From positions 1 to 30,008 of the forward strand of contig CAZJVJ010000013.1 in the NCBI GenBank assembly GCA_964549635.1: DNA of 30,008 nt, given 5' to 3'. This document shows, piece by piece, positions 1-5,911 of this stretch. Source of the DNA: VGNY01 sp964549635. Its GTDB lineage: Bacteria > Chloroflexota > Dehalococcoidia > GIF9 > UBA5629. The number at the start of each line of letters is the position of its first letter. Positions within the stretch are counted from its first letter, which is position 1. A program made the translations under genes and the position numbers. A model generated the notes under the pieces. The model ran no database searches. It was not told the DNA's origin and saw only the letters and a list, made by a program, of their open reading frames with translations.

Positions 1-167
1 GCAGGGAAATAGGGCTGAAGGTAAACATCGCCAGATGACACTGACCTGCTTCTAAAGAACCTGAATAAACCATTGAACTACAGGATAAGAGAATGTAGTA
101 GCGAAACTTTAGCCGCGCTGACCTCGGCCTACTGTACAGGTTGAAAATAACATGATGCAGAGGACTG
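1..167. other. left edge, no assignable gene
   Basis: No complete gene is visible in these 167 bases. One forward frame is open from position 3 and stops at TGA 36-38, so it could be the last dozen codons of an upstream gene, but it is too short to identify. The rest has no recognisable RNA or terminator. The purine-rich CAGAGGA at 158-164 is the ribosome binding site of the next gene. Confidence 0.35.
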
Positions 168-1190
168 ATGAAACCAATCGAATGGTTGGGCAACAAAATT
201 AAAATCATTGACCAGACACAACTGCCTGCCAAGCTAGTCTTCACCGAGCTTCGCAGCTACACAGAAGTTGTTGTCGCCATCAAGACGCTGAAGGTGCGTG
301 GAGCGCCGGCCATCGGAGTGGCTGCTGCCTATGGCATCGCCCTCGGCGCGCAGAAGATAAAAGCCCGAAATAAGGCTGGGTTTCTCAAAAAGTTGGCTGA
401 AATTTCTGAGGCTTTTGCCACTGCCAGACCCACCGCAGTTAATCTATTCCGTTCCATCGACCGTATGAAAAAGGCAGCGGTAGTAGCGGATTTTGCCACA
501 ATAAAGCAGGCCCTCATCGATGAGGCCAATGCAATTCACGCCGATGAAGAAGCTGCCACCGAGCGTTTGAGCCGGCTCGGTGCTGAACTTATTAAAGATG
601 GCTTTACCATCCTGACACACTGCAATGCTGGCTCGCTGGCTACCGCTGGCTACGGCACAGCTCTGGGCGTCATTAAAGCTGCCAGAGAACAAAACAAGCG
701 GATTGAGGTCATCGTCACCGAGACCCGTCCCCTGTTACAGGGTGCCAGGCTTACTGCCTGGGAACTGATGCAGGACAAAATACCGGTAACGCTGATTACA
801 GATTCCATGGCTGGCTACTTTATGAGCCGCAGCAAAGTGAACTGTGTTATCGTGGGGGCTGATAGGATTGCTGCCAATGGTGACACGGCCAATAAAATCG
901 GCACCTATACCTTAGCCGTGCTGGCTAAGGAAAACGGAGTACCCTTCTATGTGGCAGCTCCCACCAGCACCATAGACTTCACCCTAAAGGCGGGCGCCCA
1001 AATCCTTATAGAGGAACGCAGCTTTGAGGAGGTGACCACCATCGGCGGTATACGTCTGGCACCCGAAGGCATCACGGCTGCCAACCCCGCCTTCGACATC
1101 ACCCCCCACAAATACATAACCGCTATAATCACTGAAAAGGGAATCTTCAGGGAACCTTTTAGGCGTAGCTTGAAAGGTGGCGCAACATAA
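168..1190 (+). CDS. mtnA: S-methyl-5-thioribose-1-phosphate isomerase (MtnA)
   Basis: This enzyme converts 5-methylthioribose-1-phosphate to 5-methylthioribulose-1-phosphate in methionine (methylthioadenosine) salvage, in the cytoplasm. The protein has 340 residues, normal for the eIF2B-like MtnA family. Family motifs in order are RGAPAIG at 44-50, the HCNAGSLATAGYG segment at 151-163 with the likely catalytic Cys152, TETRPLLQGAR at about 184-194, and GADRI at 230-234 with the likely catalytic Asp232; these correspond to the Cys/Asp pair known in Bacillus MtnA. The ATG at 168 follows CAGAGGA with a 3-base gap. It is followed after 300 bases by mtnP, which makes its substrate directly from methylthioadenosine, so no MTR kinase is needed. 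The related eIF2B regulatory subunits lack this combination of motifs, so the call is firm. Confidence 0.95.
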   Translation: MKPIEWLGNKIKIIDQTQLPAKLVFTELRSYTEVVVAIKTLKVRGAPAIGVAAAYGIALGAQKIKARNKAGFLKKLAEISEAFATARPTAVNLFRSIDRMKKAAVVADFATIKQALIDEANAIHADEEAATERLSRLGAELIKDGFTILTHCNAGSLATAGYGTALGVIKAAREQNKRIEVIVTETRPLLQGARLTAWELMQDKIPVTLITDSMAGYFMSRSKVNCVIVGADRIAANGDTANKIGTYTLAVLAKENGVPFYVAAPTSTIDFTLKAGAQILIEERSFEEVTTIGGIRLAPEGITAANPAFDITPHKYITAIITEKGIFREPFRRSLKGGAT

Positions 1191-1490
1191 AATCTGGTTG
1201 AGGGCTGGTAGCGGCTGTGTTATTTTCGCTGTTTGTCTCTTTGTGTACGCGCAGTTGCTTTCTGTGACCTCCCTGCTGTGTGGGCATGGGGAGGGGAGCT
1301 ATGATTGTCGCCAGCAGGATTTCGAAGTATAATTTTTCGCAGTTTTCCTTAAACTTCTGTTGGGACTATCTACTGGCGGAGAGAAATTATGCGAGGCTTT
1401 AGGCTCATCTGTATGAAGCTGAAACTGTATAATTTATTGAGCCGAAAAACAGGGGATCATGGGATTATCATTTCATAAGGAGGTAACTGA
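1191..1490. other. 300-bp intergenic region between mtnA and mtnP
   Basis: No gene is seen in either strand. It holds a C-rich/G-rich inverted repeat, CCTCCC at 1268-1273 with GGGAGG at 1289-1294, which has no following T-tract and so is not a convincing terminator. It also holds two TATAAT boxes at 1328-1333 and 1428-1433, each within the same nonamer GTATAATTT. The first has a good -35 partner (listed separately). The strong Shine-Dalgarno AAGGAGGT of mtnP lies at 1477-1484. I see no known SAM riboswitch consensus. Confidence 0.5.
1305..1333 (+). promoter_or_regulatory. candidate sigma-70-type promoter for mtnP
   Basis: TTGTCG at 1305-1310 is followed by a 17-base spacer and a perfect TATAAT at 1328-1333. 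Transcription would begin near 1340, giving a leader of about 150 bases before mtnP at 1491. A second TATAAT at 1428-1433 has no good -35 box and is a weaker alternative. This implies mtnP is not simply co-transcribed with mtnA. Confidence 0.5.
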
Positions 1491-2354
1491 ATGGCTCAGG
1501 CTAAAGTTGGCATCATCGGCGGTACGGGCCTGTACCAGCTGGAAGGTATGACCAGAGTTGAGGAAATCAGGATTAAGACACCTTTCGGCGACCCCAGCGA
1601 TGCTATTATTCTGGGTGAAATCGAGGGGGTGAAGCTTGCCTTTTTGCCCCGCCATGGCAGAGGTCATCTCATCAGTCCTACTGAGATACCGGCGAGGGCT
1701 AACATCTATGCGCTGAAGACGCTGGGTGTGGAATGGATACTCTCAATAGCCACCGTAGGCAGTCTTCAGGAAAAAATCAGGCCTCTGGATATCGTAATAC
1801 CTGACCAGATTATCGACCGCACCTTTCTCAGGCAGAATACTTTTTTTGGCAGAGGCATAGTGGGGCATGTTGCATTCGCCGAACCCTTTTGCCCTGTGCT
1901 CCGTGACATACTCTACAATTCAGCACGCGAACTGAAAATTCGGGCACATGATGGAGGCACATGCATCGTTATGGAAGGGCCTCAATTTTCCACAAGGGCT
2001 GAATCTGAACTATACCGTTCCTGGGGAGCCGATGTCATCTATATGACGGGTTTGCCAGAAGCTAAACTGGCCCGGGAGGCTGAAATCTGCTACGCAACCA
2101 TGGCTGTGGTTACTGACTACGATTGCTGGAAGGAGACCTATGAGGTGGTGACCGCGGAGATGGTGGTGGATAATTTAAGGCGAGGCACAGAGACCGTCAA
2201 GAGGCTTTTGAGACATGCCATAACCCTCATGCCTAAGGCGAGGAACTGTATCTGTGCCAGCGCTCTCAAAAATGCCATCATAACATCTCCAGAGCTTATC
2301 CCGGAACAGATGAAAAAGGATTTGGCACCAATCATTGGGAAGTATATAAAATAG
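1491..2354 (+). CDS. mtnP: S-methyl-5'-thioadenosine phosphorylase (MtnP)
   Basis: This enzyme phosphorolyses 5'-methylthioadenosine to adenine and methylthioribose-1-phosphate, the substrate of MtnA. The 287-residue protein has the purine nucleoside phosphorylase type II fold markers: GIIGGTGLYQLEGM at 7-20 (phosphate loop), PRHGRGH at 53-59, PTEIPARANIYALK at 63-76, GPQFSTRAES at 163-172, and MTGLPEAKLAREAEICYA at 185-202. The DYDCW segment at 209-213 supplies two aspartates typical of adenine-specific MTAP; inosine/guanosine and methylthioinosine enzymes have Asn or other residues there. The ATG is preceded by AAGGAGGT (1477-1484) at ideal spacing. It pairs functionally with mtnA upstream and is convergent with the M28-like gene 17 bases downstream. 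Confidence 0.94.
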   Translation: MAQAKVGIIGGTGLYQLEGMTRVEEIRIKTPFGDPSDAIILGEIEGVKLAFLPRHGRGHLISPTEIPARANIYALKTLGVEWILSIATVGSLQEKIRPLDIVIPDQIIDRTFLRQNTFFGRGIVGHVAFAEPFCPVLRDILYNSARELKIRAHDGGTCIVMEGPQFSTRAESELYRSWGADVIYMTGLPEAKLAREAEICYATMAVVTDYDCWKETYEVVTAEMVVDNLRRGTETVKRLLRHAITLMPKARNCICASALKNAIITSPELIPEQMKKDLAPIIGKYIK

Positions 2355-2371
2355 GCGACCTCAAAAAATAT

Positions 2372-4453
2372 TCAAGGCCTTTGCTTCAACCGTTCAGTCG
2401 CTTTCCTAGTTTTTCGTTGTTTTCTAGGACGTGAGATAAACCCTGTGGTGACCAGCGGGCTGAATATGAATACTGTAAGCAGAATGGCCAGTGTATTAAG
2501 GTTAAAACGCAACACGAAGTCGGGATACCTGTTCAAGTTTTCGATGAAGTCTATGTATAGTTTGGTCAGGGGGACAAGCTGGTCACGGGGGACCCTTTCT
2601 AGTGTGTCAGCGGCGTCGAAGAGGTAGACAGGCCCGCTGATGTAGCTGACAACGGGGAAGCCTTCACGGTTGAAAGGGCCGCCATCAGTGGGAACACCGA
2701 GCGGGGTGACTGTGGGAAATAGCAGGGTGATGTAGAGTCCGTAGTGCTGGAGCAGACCAGCATAGAGGCTGATGACCACGGGGTTTTCTTCGAAAAACAC
2801 TCCCCGTGCCTCTGGGTAGTTACTGTAAGGCCAGTTGTCGGCGATATGTTCGATGCACAGGATGGAAGTGGTGTCAGCCAGAATTCCATAACGGTGCCGG
2901 TGCATAAAATCATCATTTGACGGCGCACCGACGAAATGGGAGCCCGTGAGCAGAAAGACCATTGACCTTTCCCTGTGTTCCGCTGGTATCTGACCGTAGT
3001 AGCGAGCTAGAGCCATAATCATGCCGACTCCTGAGCTGTCTTCGACGCCACTGGGCCAGGGAGAGTCAAAGTGGGAGGAGACGATGATATTTTTGTGGCT
3101 CTTGCCGGGAAGGATGGCATAGATATTGGCCGCCTCTCCACCACCTTTGGAAATGGTGGCTTCTAGGATCAGGTTGACCTCCACTCTGCCTAATTGTATT
3201 CTTTGCTTTAGCATATCGCCGTCTTCTTCTCTTATGTAGAGGCTGGGTACAGCGCGGATTTTTCCATCGTACGGAGCATAGTACGCAAGCGGTCCCATAT
3301 TCGGATAGTCTTCCAGGATATAGATCGCAGCAGCAGCCCCGGCCTGTTCCACTCTGGGATAAATATGGAAGAGATGCAAAATCCAACCGATAGGGTATGG
3401 CTGGCTACGGCCAGCAGCGAGCCTGTCTGGGTCGTAAGCCATGAAGGAGAATAGTTTCAGTTCGTTCCAGCCAACTTGTATGGGTGTCAGGGATATCAGC
3501 ACTACCTTACCTTTAACATCGATACCCTGAAAGTCTTTTTCAGTCCCGTGACCGACGTAAACAAGCTCGGAGGTGATTCCCTCTGGTGGCGTTTGGCCGC
3601 TATAAGGCCAGAAGAAACATTCTATTTGAGCTGGCTCTTTTCCATTGGGTTCCACTACTAACTTCCACGTTTTCTCCTCCCAGTAGTCGAACCTCGTTGT
3701 CTCCACGGTTGTTGTCGGGGCAAGGCATCTCAACCAGGTGGTCAGGTGAGCAGCAGTTTCGTGATATGTTGAGGTGCCAGGCCGACGGTGACCGAAGTCA
3801 TACACGTTCTTGATATAGCCGAAAATCTCCTCTTCTGTCGGTATGGGTACGCCTTGGACAAAGTTGTTTGTGGTGGGCTTGGAAATGGCATAAATTGATA
3901 TGGGTGACGCGATCAGAAGAGCTGCTAGCAGGATGGTGGAAATTGTAAAGGCAACCCTTGGACTTCGCTTGAACTCAAAACGGGCTGGCGCAGTATTTTT
4001 GAAGCGGTTGCCTAGGATGTAAAGGGCTAGCCCGCCGAAAAGGAAGATGACGATACCCGCCACCATTCCCCAGCCGGAGAAGAAAGCGACATAGCCTTCG
4101 GGGTGCCTTACTAGAAGGCCGCCGGTGAATTTAGCTGGTAGGGATAGAAGGGCCAGGAGGGGGGAGGCTCTGGTCAGCGATTCCAGGATGGCCTGTAACA
4201 GAAAATAAATACCAATGCCAAACCATGCTCGACCCAGGAAAGTTAGCCAGTTATTTTCCTTACGATAGAAAAAATAAGCCAGAAGCAGAAGAGCTACTGG
4301 TGGTAGTAGGCCGTACCATATGTTGAAAAGCGCCTGAGCATAGCTGGATGTGTTGCCGAAGATTGCCAGCAGGGCAGGTAGCACCGAGAAAAACAGCGAT
4401 AGTAGCAAGAAGATGACAAACTGGACCAGCAGCGTTCTTGCGTGTCTAGCCAA
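2372..4453 (-). CDS. membrane-anchored M28-family peptidase-like protein, metal ligands diverged
   Basis: This is a 693-residue membrane protein with about five hydrophobic segments in the first 190 residues (near 7-31, 45-63, 72-92, 124-149, 167-190), a large extracytoplasmic domain at 205-640, and a C-terminal helix at 651-672 followed by a very basic tail. The soluble part resembles M28 zinc aminopeptidases with a PA-like insert. HFD (His461, Asp463) fits the first metal motif, and the segment around 466-485 fits the second. By eye, the bridging Asp is Glu471, the catalytic Glu-Glu pair is Ser504-His505, the later metal Asp is Glu535, and the last His of the YHTxxDT motif is Phe612. Activity is therefore doubtful. 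The start is TTG at 4453: the SD AAGGCGGT lies 7 bases upstream and an in-frame stop just precedes it. The exact substrate or role is not known. Confidence 0.8.
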   Translation of the reverse strand: MARHARTLLVQFVIFLLLSLFFSVLPALLAIFGNTSSYAQALFNIWYGLLPPVALLLLAYFFYRKENNWLTFLGRAWFGIGIYFLLQAILESLTRASPLLALLSLPAKFTGGLLVRHPEGYVAFFSGWGMVAGIVIFLFGGLALYILGNRFKNTAPARFEFKRSPRVAFTISTILLAALLIASPISIYAISKPTTNNFVQGVPIPTEEEIFGYIKNVYDFGHRRPGTSTYHETAAHLTTWLRCLAPTTTVETTRFDYWEEKTWKLVVEPNGKEPAQIECFFWPYSGQTPPEGITSELVYVGHGTEKDFQGIDVKGKVVLISLTPIQVGWNELKLFSFMAYDPDRLAAGRSQPYPIGWILHLFHIYPRVEQAGAAAAIYILEDYPNMGPLAYYAPYDGKIRAVPSLYIREEDGDMLKQRIQLGRVEVNLILEATISKGGGEAANIYAILPGKSHKNIIVSSHFDSPWPSGVEDSSGVGMIMALARYYGQIPAEHRERSMVFLLTGSHFVGAPSNDDFMHRHRYGILADTTSILCIEHIADNWPYSNYPEARGVFFEENPVVISLYAGLLQHYGLYITLLFPTVTPLGVPTDGGPFNREGFPVVSYISGPVYLFDAADTLERVPRDQLVPLTKLYIDFIENLNRYPDFVLRFNLNTLAILLTVFIFSPLVTTGFISRPRKQRKTRKATERLKQRP

Positions 4454-4485
4454 TTTTCATACCGCCTTTTCAAGCGGTGCTTGAA
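4454..4485 (-). promoter_or_regulatory. 5' leader with two mutually exclusive hairpins over the SD of the M28-like gene
   Basis: Read on the minus strand, the leader is UUCAAGC-ACC-GCUUGAA (4485 down to 4469), a perfect 7-bp hairpin with a 3-base loop, followed immediately by the SD AAGGCGGU (4468-4461) and the TTG start at 4453. ACCGC, formed by the loop plus part of the 3' arm (4478-4474), is fully complementary to GCGGU of the SD (4465-4461). The leader can therefore form either the upstream hairpin with the SD free, or a second hairpin that hides the SD. The pairing is seen directly; a regulatory role is inferred. Confidence 0.4.
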
Positions 4486-4520
4486 GGTGAAAACCATTGT
4501 AACCTTTTTCCCTGCACCTG

Positions 4521-5541
4521 TCAACTTATTATAAGCGTCCATAACATATTGGATTTCTTGGGGGTATTGATATAGTTATCTAAATAGTATCGCAGCGGTA
4601 GCAGGTTACCCATGCCGCGGTGCGGTTTTTCGGTTTTATGCCAGATTAAGTATTTCATCAACTTTCGGTTGAATTCGTCCACTTGATCAATTGTATCAAT
4701 ATACTGCGAATTGTTCCTGGATAGTCCGATTAAAACGCTCCAGATAAACATTAGCCTGCGGATGTTTTGGGTAGTTGAAGAAATGCACCAGGCCATTTTC
4801 CTCACAAACGTGGTCGAAGTGTTTGAGGAATTCACTGCCGTTAGCTGTCTGAACTCTCTTAACGGAGAAGGGAGACACTTTTGTGAATTTATCGAGGAAA
4901 TCATTGCCGTGAGTCGAGGAATTTGACTTATAGGCGTAGGCAAAAGTAAATCTGGTACTGATATCGATAGCAGTGAAGAGATAACGCTTGATACCACAGG
5001 CAAAGATAGAGAAGGTGTCCATCTGTACAAGGGCACCAGGCTGCTGTGGTATAAATCCTTTCCTTCCAGCTTTCTTTTTCTTTGGCTTTTGTTCTCTTAC
5101 TGACAACTTATCATATCTGGCGTTAAAGGAGACCTTATTTGACTAAGGTAACCTACCCTTCTCTTTGAGGTCGTGGATTATCCTGCCTACCGTAGATGCT
5201 GAAGCTGGTTTGATACCAGCACTGTGACAAGCCAGCTTCAGAAGCGGCGTAATGGTCGTCTTATCTAGGCCGAGATGGTCAGTTCGATACTTCAGGATAA
5301 AATAAGGATGAACGTGCCTTTTTCTTTTGTGTATGGGTGTCTTATCTCCAAGGGCCAAAGGAGATAGTCTGCCGCCGGGCTTTTCCAGCTTCTGTTTCCA
5401 GAGGAAAACGGTAGATCGCCTTTTGCCAAACGCTCTCCTAGTAGCTTCGGTCCCATAGTCATCGAAGAATTTAATTATTTCCAGTCTTTTTTCTATAGCT
5501 TTTCTTTGTGTATGATACAGAATATAATTGGTGTATCGCAT
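4521..5541 (-). pseudogene. inactivated IS481-family transposase
   Basis: This is a DDE-integrase transposase broken into three pieces. The N-terminal helix-turn-helix region runs from 5541 to an in-frame amber codon TAG at 5145-5143. The same frame then continues through the core, including a QMDT motif (first catalytic Asp) and YLERFNRT (the Glu). Near 4697-4712 the frame shifts, and the tail (IDQVDEFNRKLM, then HKTEKPHRGMG) continues in another frame to a TGA at 4523-4521. The second catalytic Asp is also lost: the usual TDNGSEF reads TANGSEF, a GAT to GCT change. Nonsense codon, frameshift and active-site loss together make this a dead copy. Some spans were readable as separate small proteins, but the homology continues across both breaks, so one decayed gene is the better description. 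Confidence 0.88.
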
Positions 5542-5643
5542 GAAACGGCTATGGCTGTTTCATAATAACTTTCCACATAAATTTGTTTCACCTGGACCCC
5601 ACTCCATCGTCTCCCTCAGAGTCCAATATGTTTCTGAACTTAT
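4531..5643. mobile_element. remnant IS481-type insertion sequence with imperfect terminal inverted repeats
   Basis: AACATATTGGA at 4543-4553 and its exact reverse complement TCCAATATGTT at 5622-5632 flank the transposase. Further outward, ATAAG at 4531-4535 is matched by CTTAT at 5639-5643, with 7 and 6 unmatched bases between. The ~1.1-kb distance is normal for IS481 elements. The left repeat lies inside the 3' end of the transposase reading frame. No target-site duplication is obvious outside the repeats, so the exact ends are uncertain. Confidence 0.6.
5540..5563 (-). promoter_or_regulatory. hairpin over the transposase start codon
   Basis: ATGAAAC at 5540-5546 and GTTTCAT at 5557-5563 form a near-continuous stem (10 bp with one mismatch, loop of 4) that contains the start codon of the transposase (5541-5539). 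Hairpins that hide the initiation site of read-through transcripts are known in several IS families; here this role is inferred. Confidence 0.35.
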
Positions 5644-5668
5644 GCACCCCCACCCCCATCCTTACTTA

Positions 5669-5810
5669 AGAGCGTGTTCAGCAGTGTAGCTGGTGCTCTA
5701 CCCCTTACACCGTGTGCTAATGCGGTACCGAAGTTGAACCTCTTGGAACTCCGGCCCTGAAGGGGCGGGGCTAAAGCCTGACACTACCTCGACAAAGGAG
5801 TTTGCCTTAA
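5669..5810 (+). ncRNA. hairpin-rich segment, candidate structured RNA of unknown family
   Basis: No protein-coding frame is apparent. Successive short stems can be drawn: AGAGC 5669-5673 with GCTCT 5695-5699, enclosing CAGC 5679-5682 with GCTG 5689-5692; ACCG 5709-5712 with CGGT 5723-5726; GCCC 5754-5757 with GGGC 5763-5766, extended by CC 5751-5752 with GG 5767-5768; GGC 5769-5771 with GCC 5776-5778; and CAAA 5793-5796 with TTTG 5801-5804. It lies between the dead IS element and the promoter of the histidine kinase. An OMEGA/HEARO-type RNA or an intron fragment are possibilities I could not confirm. Strand is a guess, since stems form in both. Confidence 0.25.
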
Positions 5811-5816
5811 AGTGGC

Positions 5817-5846
5817 TTGACATATGCGATAGAAAACTGGTAAAAA
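5817..5846 (+). promoter_or_regulatory. candidate promoter of the hybrid histidine kinase
   Basis: A perfect TTGACA at 5817-5822 is followed by an 18-base spacer and TAAAAA at 5841-5846, preceded by TG at 5838-5839 (extended -10 form TGG). The predicted transcript would start about 60 bases before the ATG at 5912. No strong Shine-Dalgarno sequence precedes that ATG, but in-frame TGA at 5867-5869 rules out a much longer protein. Confidence 0.5.
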
Positions 5847-5911
5847 TGAGGCGACCGCAAGGATCCTGAAGATTAGTTAGAATAGCAGCGCAGCTTGGTC
5901 GTTGGTTTGGG

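Noticed and set aside
1268..1294. Inverted repeat CCTCCC/GGGAGG as an mtnA terminator
   Set aside because: No T-tract follows it, and it is nearly 80 bases after the stop; it is only noted in the intergenic entry.
2355..2371. AAGGCCTT palindrome and T-run near 2361-2382 as a terminator
   Set aside because: The stem is only 4 bp per arm and overlaps the stop codon of the M28-like gene, so it is too weak to call.
4294..4542. 82-codon minus-strand frame overlapping the start of the M28-like gene
   Set aside because: It lies largely in an alternative frame of the M28-like gene, resembles nothing, and has an Arg/Ser/Cys-rich shadow composition.
5644..5660. C-rich tract after the IS end as a telomere- or CRISPR-like repeat
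   Set aside because: It is only two short C runs, with no repeating unit or spacers.
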